The notes under the pieces: generated by a model
What the model was told of the DNA's origin: nothing
Databases searched by the model: none
What the model saw: the letters and a program-made list of their open reading frames with translations, nothing else
Shown here: positions 1 to 7,156 of the stretch, piece after piece
Position numbering within the stretch: position 1 is the first letter of the stretch
Layout of the letters: the number at the start of each line of letters is the position of its first letter
Position numbers and translations under genes: made by a program
Source: an uncultured Lachnospiraceae bacterium
Lineage (GTDB): Bacteria; Bacillota; Clostridia; Lachnospirales; Lachnospiraceae
Assembly (NCBI GenBank): GCA_910578605.1
Contig: CAJTQG010000059.1
Span: 1-15,248, forward strand
Reading direction: 5' to 3'
Length of the DNA: 15,248 nt

Positions 1-27
1 AATATATTTATTAACTTATTAATATAT

Positions 28-1779
28 TTATTTACCTTTCACTTCCTCTATCCCCTCAATATCCGGCTCAATACTCATAGAATAATTGGTATGGTAAATC
101 ACAAAGCCCGGTTTTGCGCCACTGACCTTCTTCACATGCTTCTTTTGAATATAATCTATCTCCACCTTCTTCTGTTCCTTTCCTTTTGAATAATATGCTG
201 CCAGTCTCGCCGCCTCCTCGAAGGTTTTGTCTGGCATTTCCCCCTCTGCTTTATTTTTTACAATCACATGGGAACCTGGCATCCCTTTTGCATGAAACCA
301 CCAGTCATTTCCAGTAGCCATCTTAAAGGTCAAATCCTCATTTTGGTAGTTATTTTTTCCCACATACATATCGTAACCGTCGGAGGATATATAGTGAAAG
401 GGCTTGCTGGTAATCTTCACCTTCTTTGTACCACCCTTTCTCTTGATAAAACCATACTCCATCAATTCCTCCTTCAGCTGTGCCAAATCATTCTCCTCAA
501 GAGCTATATCCATAGCAGCGCGGATAGATTCTAAATGTTCAATCTCAGACTGGGTATCTTGTACAATTTCAGTTAACGCCTCAAAAGTTCTTTTCAGTTT
601 ATTATATTTCTCATAATATCTTTTGGCATTCTCAGTAGGAGATAAATCTTTATCTAAAGGAATTTTAATCTCTTTATTGTCATCATAATAATTGGGAACC
701 ATACATTCAGAAGCTCCCTCCTCCACCTCATAGCCATATGTCATAAGCAATTCCCCATAGAGCTTATATTTTTCTCTTTTTTGTGTATCCTTCAGCTGTT
801 TACACTGTAAATCGTATTTCTTATAATCTTTAGCAAGGGCATTCTGCACCACAAGACGCAAATCAGCAGATTTTTGGCGAATTCTAGTGACAACATCCCT
901 CATAGCATAGTATTCCTCTAACATGCTGGAGGTGCTGTCGTAATCTTTTGTCATCTTATCTTTATACACCTGCATCTCAAATACAGCAAAGTCAATAGGC
1001 TCCCTGCCGTCCATTATCATATTGGGTGAAAAACTTCCCTCTCTCACCCTCTTCATCCACTCGACAAAGATTTGACATATTAAATTTTTCTGTTCCCCCT
1101 CTAAAGCATTGGCCGGAATTGAGGAATCCACTCCTGCACGATAGCAGATTTCCTGTGCCACAATAGGACTGATTCCTGTCATGGAAGTGTAAATTGCTTT
1201 GTGAATGGGTTTTGCATCCCCAAACAACACTTCCCTTACATCCTCCTCCTGCACTTGCAGTGGATTTTTCTTTTCAATGGTAGGAGGAATAAAATAAGCT
1301 CTGCCTGGCAGCACCTCTCTCACAGAACTGACAAGGGCAGACACATGTTTAATGCTGTCAATAATATTTCCTGTATCATCACAAAAAATAATATTGCTAT
1401 GCTTGCCCATCAGCTCCACAATCAACTGCTTGTGACACAAATCTCCCATTTCATTGTAATGCTCTATTTCAAAGTGAACAATTCTCTCCATACTAGGCTG
1501 AAAAATGTTCGTTATCTTTCCATTTTGAATATGTTTGCGCAGCAGCATACAAAAATTAGGCGCCGTAATGGGACTGGGCTTATTGCTGTTTGTCAAATAC
1601 ATAAGAGGGAGACTTGCCCCCGCGGAAATTAACAGACGCCTTTGGGTGCGATCTTTGCACTTGATTGTCAAAAGCAATTCATCCATCTCTGGCTGGGCTA
1701 TCTTAAATATTCTGCCTTCTAACAGACTAGATTGTAATTCTCTCACTAAGCTAGCTATTGTAATACCGTCAAATGCCAT
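28..1779 (-). CDS. rqcH: Ribosome-associated quality control protein RqcH (NFACT family, FbpA-like)
   Basis: 583 residues; the B. subtilis protein is about 570. Family role: binds obstructed 50S subunits carrying peptidyl-tRNA and recruits tRNA-Ala to add C-terminal alanine tails that mark the chain for degradation; older annotations call it fibronectin-binding protein. Seen: NFACT-N start MAFDGITIASLVREL, the FCMLLRKHI segment (76-84), ELMGKHSNIIF (122-132), a middle helical and coiled-coil region (about 285-435) with LSPTENAKRYYEKYNKLKR (379-397), and the NFACT-R domain (about 462-573) with DWWFHAKGMPGSHVIVKN (492-509). The Asp-Arg pair needed for tRNA binding in other members appears as E98-R99. 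The ATG is preceded by AAAGGTAAGG at good spacing. No hairpin terminator is visible between the stop codon and the window edge. Monocistronic as far as can be seen, since the gene upstream ends in its own terminator. Confidence 0.95.
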   Translation of the reverse strand: MAFDGITIASLVRELQSSLLEGRIFKIAQPEMDELLLTIKCKDRTQRRLLISAGASLPLMYLTNSNKPSPITAPNFCMLLRKHIQNGKITNIFQPSMERIVHFEIEHYNEMGDLCHKQLIVELMGKHSNIIFCDDTGNIIDSIKHVSALVSSVREVLPGRAYFIPPTIEKKNPLQVQEEDVREVLFGDAKPIHKAIYTSMTGISPIVAQEICYRAGVDSSIPANALEGEQKNLICQIFVEWMKRVREGSFSPNMIMDGREPIDFAVFEMQVYKDKMTKDYDSTSSMLEEYYAMRDVVTRIRQKSADLRLVVQNALAKDYKKYDLQCKQLKDTQKREKYKLYGELLMTYGYEVEEGASECMVPNYYDDNKEIKIPLDKDLSPTENAKRYYEKYNKLKRTFEALTEIVQDTQSEIEHLESIRAAMDIALEENDLAQLKEELMEYGFIKRKGGTKKVKITSKPFHYISSDGYDMYVGKNNYQNEDLTFKMATGNDWWFHAKGMPGSHVIVKNKAEGEMPDKTFEEAARLAAYYSKGKEQKKVEIDYIQKKHVKKVSGAKPGFVIYHTNYSMSIEPDIEGIEEVKGK

Positions 1780-1930
1780 TTATCATACCTTACCTTTCTA
1801 TTCTCATTTCTCATTCTATGTCAATTACCTGCCGCAGCTTTTCCCTCTGCAACAACAGTTTGCCTTTCAACGAAACCCGTTACGAAATCCATGCAGAGAC
1901 ACAAAGTTCACCGTCAAAGTAATAAACAGG

Positions 1931-1961
1931 AAAAAAGAGATGTTTTTAAACATCTCTTTTT
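1931..1961 (-). terminator. Rho-independent terminator overlapping the end of the PF06541 gene
   Basis: Read on the minus strand, AAAAAGAGATGTTT pairs with AAACATCTCTTTTT and runs into a T tract. The ascending arm is made of the last codons (Lys-Arg-Asp-Val-stop) of the membrane protein gene, so the stop codon lies in the hairpin loop. Confidence 0.85.
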
Positions 1962-2533
1962 AAAATATTGTTTGCTTCTCCTTCTATTGTATTATTTCCA
2001 TGTACCCTTTGAAATAGACAATAGGCAAAATCTGCAAAGAAATAAGTTAACAGTGTTACTAATAGAAACATTCCAATCTCTCTTGGAATGGAATCGATTA
2101 CCTTAAACACAAAATCATGTAAAAATACAAACTCAAACACAGAATAAGCACCCCAGACAATACAACTTTCCAGGCATAAAATTCCTTTATAATTAAAAGG
2201 CTTATTCGTGTAATCCCACCAAACACAACCAAAAACTTTCATAGTAATCCTTGCCGTTGTATATTCAATCAATGTGGCAAGAGCCATACCCATAAAATAG
2301 AGTACAAGCAGGCTGCTCTGAAATGGCCGAAGTACTGTGTGCACCGTCATGGCACCAACACCGTAAATAGGACAAATCGGCCCATGTATAAATCCCCGAT
2401 TGGTTAACTTTTTATTGCATATAGATATGTAAATAGACTCAACAGCCCACCCCATCATACTATATACTAAAAACCACCAAAGATTCATGTATAAATCTTG
2501 TTCCGACGTACCGATAATAATTGATGATAGCAT
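1946..2533 (-). CDS. PF06541 (CmpB/DUF1113-type) membrane protein, putative ABC transporter permease
   Basis: Member of the family often named putative ABC transporter permease (CmpB). The precise function is unknown and no ATPase gene adjoins it. Seen, numbering from an upstream ATG at 2542: a first membrane helix around 21-41, the family motif NRGFIHGPICPIYGVGA (48-64), further helices around 77-95 and 123-141, the second motif WWDYTNKPFNYKG (108-120), and a last helix around 155-178, followed by a short polar tail. The ATG at 2542 abuts a GGGGG stretch with no spacer, whereas the ATG at 2533 (fourth residue) sits 9 bases from it, so I place the start at 2533 (195 residues). Flanked by its own likely promoter and terminator, so probably monocistronic. 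Confidence 0.85.
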   Translation of the reverse strand: MLSSIIIGTSEQDLYMNLWWFLVYSMMGWAVESIYISICNKKLTNRGFIHGPICPIYGVGAMTVHTVLRPFQSSLLVLYFMGMALATLIEYTTARITMKVFGCVWWDYTNKPFNYKGILCLESCIVWGAYSVFEFVFLHDFVFKVIDSIPREIGMFLLVTLLTYFFADFAYCLFQRVHGNNTIEGEANNILKRDV

Positions 2534-2569
2534 GTTTTTCATCCCCCACGTCTACTTTATCCTTACTAT

Positions 2570-2597
2570 AGTATATTGATATGTTACCAATTCAGAA
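2570..2597 (-). promoter_or_regulatory. Possible promoter of the PF06541 gene
   Basis: Minus-strand TATACT at 2570-2575 with a weak TTCTGA at 2592-2597, spacer 16. The expected start of transcription is about 30 bases before the start codon. The -10 is good and the -35 poor. Confidence 0.35.
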
Positions 2598-2710
2598 CAT
2601 GCCGCATATATACTTTCATAAAACTTTTATATACATAACTTACAGAGCTGTGCAACCTTGTTCTGTTCTGAAAAAATCCTTATTTATAAAAGACCATTAA
2701 ATACTATAGC

Positions 2711-2765
2711 AAAAAAAACAAAAAATAGCAACTAAAATTCGTCAGAAATTTCATCTTTTTGCTAT
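2711..2765 (-). terminator. Probable terminator of the two-component/HD operon
   Basis: On the minus strand ATAGCAA (2759-2765) pairs with TTGCTAT (2725-2731), with an inner AAATT/AATTT pairing, followed by a long T-rich tract at 2711-2724. It lies 34 bases after the HD gene stop codon. The long loop makes it weaker than the other terminators in the window. Confidence 0.6.
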
Positions 2766-2798
2766 CCTTTTTGTTCCATTTTGCCCTTTTCTTCCACA

Positions 2799-3380
2799 TT
2801 ATGCCATGTCTTTCCTGTAAAACATCTTTTTCATAGAAGATTTCATCCGCTCCACAGTCTCTATAAAACCACAGTATTTATCGACATACATTACCACATA
2901 CCCTTCTGGATATTTGGGGGGAATCACAGTTAAGGGCCACATATGCTTCACAATAATATCCTTCTCCTTCTCTGTCAAGTCAAATACATGCTTTGCATTG
3001 TGAAGCGCAACCTGAGGATGGGTAAAACCATGAAAATGATTTCCTGTCTCCTTGCAGTGAGTATGCCAATCATACAAAAACAAATCATGAAGCAGGCCTC
3101 CCCTTGCCGCCGCCCGATAATCAAGTCCATATGCCTTACAAATCTTATAGCTCACATAGGATACTTGAAGACAATGACTCAGTGTCGTTGTAGTTCCGTG
3201 TTGGATAAACTGTTCCATTTTTTGAAATGTGTGATCTGCTAATATATCATAAACGCACTCTATATATTCTTTATTCTGAACACATTCCGCTTCCTTCATC
3301 CAATTCTTATTTTTCAGTTCCTTTATAATATCCTCCTTCACTCTCCTAGGACGATACGCTTTATATACTTTTACTTCCAT
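2799..3380 (-). CDS. HD-domain protein (putative metal-dependent phosphohydrolase), last gene of the two-component operon
   Basis: 193 residues. HD proteins are metal-dependent phosphohydrolases; the substrate of this one is unknown. Seen: likely metal ligands H69 (LSHCLQVS), H98-D99 (GLLHDLFLYDWH), H121 and H127 (HPQVALH), H146 (KHMWPLT) and D167 (VDKYC), so the full H...HD...H...H...D set is present. There is no GYP motif, so it is not an HD-GYP c-di-GMP phosphodiesterase. No signal peptide or membrane helix is evident, so it is probably cytoplasmic. The start codon lies inside the end of the histidine kinase gene (20-base overlap), with a modest AGGGA site upstream, which suggests translational coupling and a shared role. 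Probably an envelope or stress regulon partner of the kinase, but that is inference. Confidence 0.85.
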   Translation of the reverse strand: MEVKVYKAYRPRRVKEDIIKELKNKNWMKEAECVQNKEYIECVYDILADHTFQKMEQFIQHGTTTTLSHCLQVSYVSYKICKAYGLDYRAAARGGLLHDLFLYDWHTHCKETGNHFHGFTHPQVALHNAKHVFDLTEKEKDIIVKHMWPLTVIPPKYPEGYVVMYVDKYCGFIETVERMKSSMKKMFYRKDMA

Positions 3381-4869
3381 TACTAATATCCCTGTTTCCT
3401 TTCATTTTCAACTCAAACCAGAAGGTACTTCCTGTCCCCTGCTCACTGCTTACCCCATACTGTGCTTGGTGAAGCTTTAAAATATTTTTGACAATAGACA
3501 AACCTAGACCTGTTCCCATTACAGCTCTCTTATGATTTTTGTCTACCTTATAATATCTTTCCCACACATTTTTTAATTCTTCCTTGGCAATGCCAAAACC
3601 AGTATCTGTCACCTCTATTCTGACAATATTGCCATTTGCAATTTGTTTTACCGTTACCTTTTTATCTTCCCCTGTATAGTTAACAGCATTGTTAATTAAA
3701 TTATAAATGACCTGATAGATTTTATATTTATCCGCTTCTACTAACACATGATGGTCATAGGAGAAACTTATCTGGTAACCATCCTGTTCCACTAGCTTAG
3801 CATACCGATTAATCACCGATATAATACTTTTTGTCAAATCATACTCATCTATCTGCAAGCTTGTGACTCCCGCCTGAAGCTTAGAGACATCCAACAAATC
3901 ATTGACAAGATTAGTAAGGCGTTTTGCCTCGTCAATCACTACCTGCACATTTTCTGGTGTATTTTCTCCAGGCAAATCACGCATCACCTCTGAATAGGCG
4001 ATAATCATAGTCAAGGGTGTTCTCAAATCATGAGATACGTTGGCAATCAGCTCCTTTTGCAGATTTTCTGCTTTGGCCAGCTCCTCCACAGTATGATTCA
4101 GCGTATTGGACAACTCTGCAATCTCCTTGTAGTCCCTTCCGTCAAATTCCACCTCAAAATCTCCCTTTGCCAATTCCTTTGCACTTTCATTTACTCTGAT
4201 AATAGAGCGGGAAAACCTTTTGGATATCCAGAAAGCAATTACTAAAGATAATATGACAACAATACCGGAAATATAACAAAGCTGAACCCGCAATGTCTGT
4301 ACGGTGGCATTGACTGGAGAGATGTGTGAGCTTAAAAAAACTCCTCCTGTCTGCTCCTTCGGCAAATTTACAATTTTTACAAAAATCATACTTTCCGACT
4401 CCCCATTTGCTCGGAATTTTTTAAAATCATCCGGATTTCTGTCCATTCCTTTATCTAACATACCAAACTGGGGCATTTCCTTCTTTTTGTCGCCTGTCTT
4501 AAACTTTAATTTACCCCCATTTTCCCTTGCCTGCTGCAGATATGATTGAATTTGCACACCTGACAATCTGTATGCACTGTATGTTCTCTTTGCCTCGGAA
4601 GTATATATTTCCTTTCCCTCGTCATCCACAATCATCACACCAATGTCATAGCTGTCCGCAATACTGTCTATATTACTCTCCATATCATCACTTTGCAATA
4701 CTTTTTCCACATTACTCATTGCTTTATCTAATTCCTGCGTCTTTATGGTTTTGTAGAACGTATCCAGATAAACGGTCTGCACCAGCCACAAAGCTACAAG
4801 CAAGACTAATACAAATACAAGAAGGTATAGAAATACTTTCCATTTTATACTGATTTTCTCATGCTTCAA
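3361..4869 (-). CDS. Membrane sensor histidine kinase (HAMP-HisKA-HATPase)
   Basis: 502 residues. Seen: N-terminal helix about 13-34, an extracytoplasmic sensor region about 35-192, second helix about 197-216, HAMP linker about 217-270, phosphoacceptor H280 in NVSHDLRTPLTMI, N box NLINNAVNYTG (390-400), G1 box DTGFG (422-426), F-like box WERYYKVDK, and G2 box GTGLGLSIVKNIL (452-464). All residues expected of an active class I kinase are present. The start is TTG at 4869, inside the 3' end of the response regulator gene (11-base overlap), with GAGAGGAGTGGG upstream. The ATG at 4862 is out of frame. This geometry implies coupled translation. The paired regulator is the gene just upstream. The stimulus is unknown; the extracytoplasmic region is not a domain I recognise. 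Confidence 0.95.
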   Translation of the reverse strand: MKHEKISIKWKVFLYLLVFVLVLLVALWLVQTVYLDTFYKTIKTQELDKAMSNVEKVLQSDDMESNIDSIADSYDIGVMIVDDEGKEIYTSEAKRTYSAYRLSGVQIQSYLQQARENGGKLKFKTGDKKKEMPQFGMLDKGMDRNPDDFKKFRANGESESMIFVKIVNLPKEQTGGVFLSSHISPVNATVQTLRVQLCYISGIVVILSLVIAFWISKRFSRSIIRVNESAKELAKGDFEVEFDGRDYKEIAELSNTLNHTVEELAKAENLQKELIANVSHDLRTPLTMIIAYSEVMRDLPGENTPENVQVVIDEAKRLTNLVNDLLDVSKLQAGVTSLQIDEYDLTKSIISVINRYAKLVEQDGYQISFSYDHHVLVEADKYKIYQVIYNLINNAVNYTGEDKKVTVKQIANGNIVRIEVTDTGFGIAKEELKNVWERYYKVDKNHKRAVMGTGLGLSIVKNILKLHQAQYGVSSEQGTGSTFWFELKMKGNRDISNGSKSI

Positions 4870-5536
4870 AGCGATATCCCACTCCTCTCAGCGTAACAAG
4901 ATACCTGCGGTATTCGCCCAAGCTGCTTCTGAGCAGTTTAATATGGGTATCTAATGTACGATCATCCCCATAGTAATCATACCCCCACACGTCTGTAATC
5001 AATTTTTCCCTTGTCAGGGCAATTCCCCGATTTTTCACCATATAAAAAATTAAGTCGTATTCTTTTGGCGTCATATCAATATTTTTCCCATCTATACTGA
5101 CAATACGGCTGGTAAAATCTACTATTAAGCCCTCAATTTGAAAAATATCATGCTCATTTTTTTCCTCTCTCTTTGCCTGATTTCTAGTAATTACTACATT
5201 TACCCGCATCATTAGCTCTCTAGGCGAGAAGGGCTTCACCACGTAGTCGTCTATTCCCAGCTCAAATCCGTGAATTCTGTCATATTCCTCCCCTCTCGCA
5301 GACAACATAATCACCGGAATTTTTTTTATTTTCATAATCTCCCTGCAAGTAGAAAAACCGTCTAACTCTGGCATCATCACATCTAATATAATCAAATCAT
5401 AATCATTGTACCGGCACAAGGTGACAGCCTCCATACCGTCCGCCGCCTCAGTAATATGATATCCCTCAAACTCCGCATACTTTTTTATTATCGTTCTTAT
5501 CTTTTCCTCATCATCCACAACTAAAATATTATACAT
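4859..5536 (-). CDS. OmpR/PhoB-family response regulator
   Basis: 225 residues from the chosen ATG. Seen: receiver with acidic pair D8-D9, phosphorylation site D52 (LIILDVMMPELDG), S79 and K101 (VVKPFSPREL); then a winged-helix DNA-binding domain (about 130-225) with TPKEYDLIFYMVKNRG, the VWGYDYYGDDRTLDTHI recognition region and the LVTLRGVGYRFEA end. An ATG five codons upstream (5551) is rejected because the GGAGG ribosome binding site lies within those codons, 7 bases before the ATG at 5536. First gene of the regulator > kinase > HD operon. Expected to bind DNA as a dimer, perhaps at the repeats in the adjacent divergent region. Confidence 0.96.
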   Translation of the reverse strand: MYNILVVDDEEKIRTIIKKYAEFEGYHITEAADGMEAVTLCRYNDYDLIILDVMMPELDGFSTCREIMKIKKIPVIMLSARGEEYDRIHGFELGIDDYVVKPFSPRELMMRVNVVITRNQAKREEKNEHDIFQIEGLIVDFTSRIVSIDGKNIDMTPKEYDLIFYMVKNRGIALTREKLITDVWGYDYYGDDRTLDTHIKLLRSSLGEYRRYLVTLRGVGYRFEA

Positions 5537-5567
5537 AGCTTTTCCTCCCATACACTTGTATTTCCTT

Positions 5568-5576
5568 ATTATATCA
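5568..5576 (-). promoter_or_regulatory. Extended -10 promoter of the two-component operon
   Basis: Minus-strand TGATATAAT: a perfect TATAAT (5568-5573) with the TG extension (5575-5576). No good -35 lies 16-18 bases upstream, which fits an extended -10 or activated promoter. The predicted transcript starts near 5561, about 25 bases before the start codon. Confidence 0.65.
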
Positions 5577-5612
5577 TGGAACTTTTTTTAATTCTATTGA
5601 AAGCATGTGTTT

Positions 5613-5685
5613 CTTTTGTGACAAATTACTTACTTATATGAGAAATCTTTCTGAAATTATTATAAAAATTTACAGTCACAAAAAG
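5613..5685. repeat. Inverted repeat TTTTGTGAC / GTCACAAAA in the divergent regulatory region
   Basis: TTTTGTGAC at 5614-5622 and GTCACAAAA at 5675-5683 are perfect 9-base inverted copies 52 bases apart. Each is flanked by a further C or G that matches with a one-base offset. One copy sits about 55 bases upstream of the two-component promoter; the other sits just before the -10 of the divergent receiver gene. Possible operator half-sites. Confidence 0.5.
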
Positions 5686-5699
5686 ATTTATTCTATAAT
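5669..5699 (+). promoter_or_regulatory. Possible promoter of the receiver/CheX-like operon
   Basis: Perfect TATAAT at 5694-5699 with TTTACA at 5669-5674, a spacer of 19 that is longer than ideal. The predicted start is near 5706, giving a leader of about 130 bases that holds the direct repeats. Confidence 0.5.
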
Positions 5700-5700
5700 T

Positions 5701-5774
5701 AACAGGTTTCATTGAAAAAGCACATTATATGTTTTTTACATTTTTCATAAAAAATAACAGGTTTTGCATTGAAA
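5701..5774 (+). repeat. Pair of direct repeats AACAGGTTT-(TG)-CATTGAAA
   Basis: AACAGGTTTCATTGAAA at 5701-5717 and AACAGGTTTTGCATTGAAA at 5756-5774 differ only by a two-base insertion, with starts 55 bases apart. They lie in the leader of the receiver gene, the first directly after the predicted -10. Confidence 0.6.
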
Positions 5775-5837
5775 TAATGTTATGTATAAATGTAAATTAC
5801 AATTCAACAAGTGAATGCTAGGAAGGAGTTTAAGTGA

Positions 5838-6218
5838 ATGGAAGTAAAGGAAATGTCTGTATTGGTCTGTGATGATTCTATTTTATCCAGAAAAAAATTA
5901 ATGGACAGCCTAAAGGAACTAGGCTGCACAAATATAACAGAAGCAGTGGACGGCGAGGATGTAGTAAATAAATACAAGGAAAATCCAACTACTATCGTTT
6001 TCCTAGATATTGTTATGCCAAAAAAAGACGGGATTGATGCCCTCAAAGAAATATTGGATTTTGACAGCGAAGCAAAAGTCATTATGGCATCCTCTGTTGG
6101 AACCCAAAGCTATTTAAAGGAAGCCATTCAGGCCGGAGCAAAGGATTTTCTTCAAAAGCCTATGGATAAGGAACAGTTAAAAAAAATCATTACAAATGTT
6201 ATAATAGGGAGGATTTAG
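5838..6218 (+). CDS. Stand-alone CheY-like receiver protein
   Basis: 126 residues, a receiver domain and nothing else. Seen: acidic pair D12-D13, phosphorylation site D57 (TIVFLDIVMPKKDG), S85/S86 in the switch position (VIMASSVG), and K107 (FLQKPMD). All catalytic residues are present, so it should be phosphorylated. With no DNA-binding domain it must act by protein contact, as CheY does. AAGGAG at 5823-5828 lies 9 bases before the ATG; a GTG four bases earlier is out of frame. The next gene begins immediately after the stop codon and encodes a CheX-like phosphatase, the natural partner of a CheY protein. No chemotaxis kinase or flagellar gene is visible, so the phosphodonor is unknown. Confidence 0.95.
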   Translation: MEVKEMSVLVCDDSILSRKKLMDSLKELGCTNITEAVDGEDVVNKYKENPTTIVFLDIVMPKKDGIDALKEILDFDSEAKVIMASSVGTQSYLKEAIQAGAKDFLQKPMDKEQLKKIITNVIIGRI

Positions 6219-7094
6219 ATGTTTACACAATTTTTCGGAAATTATTTATTAAATCAGGGTATCATCACTTCCGCTCAGTTGATAGATGCCCTAGAGGCAA
6301 AGAAAAAGACCAGGGTAAAATTGGGTGTCTTAGCTATCAATGCTGGATATATGAATGCCGAGCAAGTTGAACTAGTGCATGAAGTACAAACGGTTCAGGA
6401 CAAACGCTTCGGAGATATTGCCATTGAAAAGGGTTACCTCACAAACGAACAGCTAGAAAGCCTTTTAAATTCTCAAGATACCGGCTACCTTCTCTTTGGT
6501 CAGGCGCTTGTAGATAATGGTGCACTGACAAATGAAAGCTTTGCCGATGCATTGTATGCTTACAAGGAAAAATATCAGCTCTCTGATACGGATTTAAAGG
6601 ATTTGAAGGAAGATAAATTACAAAAGCTAATATACTCCTATTTTTCCAACAAAGAAAATACAATATATTACATGGATTTCGCTATCCTGCTCTTTAAAAA
6701 CCTAATTCGATTTATAGGTGACGATTTTTTAATGCTCAATCCCATTGAACACCTATCCAAGCAATATGTTGCATTTGCTTCCCAGAGGATTACAGGAGAG
6801 TCATTTAACAACAATGTAACCATTGCCTTTCACACCGAGGACGTTCTAAATGAATTTGCATGTCGGTATGCCCAGGAGGAGGACCTTGGCAGCAATGAAT
6901 TTATAGAAGCCGCTGCCTGCGATTTCATCAATCTACATAATGGTCTCTTTACTGTTAATATGTCATTTGCAAACGAGATAGAGCTTCGCTTAGAAGCACC
7001 AGAATTCACAAACGACTTCACTATTGATGGGGATGCATTTATCTTTCCAGTTCAGTTTACCTATGGAATTGTCACATTTATCTTAACAAAATAA
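6219..7094 (+). CDS. Four-repeat MshEN/GspE-N-like module fused to a CheX-like phosphatase domain
   Basis: 291 residues. Residues 1-119 are four tandem units of exactly 29 residues: Gly at 7, 36, 65 and 94, and a second Gly at 14, 43, 72 and 101, in the pattern (F/L)G..L...G.(I/L)T..QL..AL. This resembles the helical repeats of the GspE/MshE N-terminal domain (T2SSE_N), some of which bind c-di-GMP. RFG (63-65) matches that motif best. A linker follows (120-180). Residues about 181-291 look like CheX, whose catalytic pattern is E-x2-N-x3-G; here it is D235-x2-N238-x3-G242 (CDFINLHNGLF). CheX removes phosphate from CheY, which fits the receiver gene directly upstream with zero intergenic bases and a GGGAGG site. 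No signal peptide or membrane helix, so cytoplasmic. The family match is from memory of motifs; ligand binding is inference. Confidence 0.75.
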   Translation: MFTQFFGNYLLNQGIITSAQLIDALEAKKKTRVKLGVLAINAGYMNAEQVELVHEVQTVQDKRFGDIAIEKGYLTNEQLESLLNSQDTGYLLFGQALVDNGALTNESFADALYAYKEKYQLSDTDLKDLKEDKLQKLIYSYFSNKENTIYYMDFAILLFKNLIRFIGDDFLMLNPIEHLSKQYVAFASQRITGESFNNNVTIAFHTEDVLNEFACRYAQEEDLGSNEFIEAAACDFINLHNGLFTVNMSFANEIELRLEAPEFTNDFTIDGDAFIFPVQFTYGIVTFILTK

Positions 7095-7098
7095 ACTT

Positions 7099-7132
7099 AA
7101 AGAGAATCCTGCCAAACAGGATTCTCTTTTTT
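7099..7132 (+). terminator. Strong terminator of the receiver/CheX-like operon, perhaps bidirectional
   Basis: Perfect 13-base stem AAAGAGAATCCTG / CAGGATTCTCTTT with a 5-base loop (7112-7116), then more T. The opposite strand ends in a weaker T-rich stretch, so it may also stop thrC transcripts arriving from the other side; the thrC stop codon is 25 bases away. Confidence 0.9.
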
Positions 7133-7156
7133 AACTACTACATACTATATGAAATA

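Noticed and set aside
1..32. AATATATTTATT direct repeat at the window edge as an insertion-site duplication
   Set aside because: Two short AT-only copies 8 bases apart in AT-rich DNA; no mobile element or inverted ends nearby.
1804..1875. Short minus-strand reading frame of about 23 codons (MDFVTGFVERQTVV...) between rqcH and the PF06541 gene
   Set aside because: No ribosome binding site, too short, and no recognisable product; treated as chance.
1201..1963. Long plus-strand frames antisense to rqcH
   Set aside because: Opposite a clear NFACT gene, no start signals, no recognisable domain.
2799..3380. HD-GYP c-di-GMP phosphodiesterase
   Set aside because: HD residues are present but the GYP motif is absent, and the domain is too short.
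5838..7094. Part of a complete chemotaxis or flagellar operon
   Set aside because: The two genes are bounded by a promoter region and a strong terminator, and the neighbours are thrC and a two-component operon.
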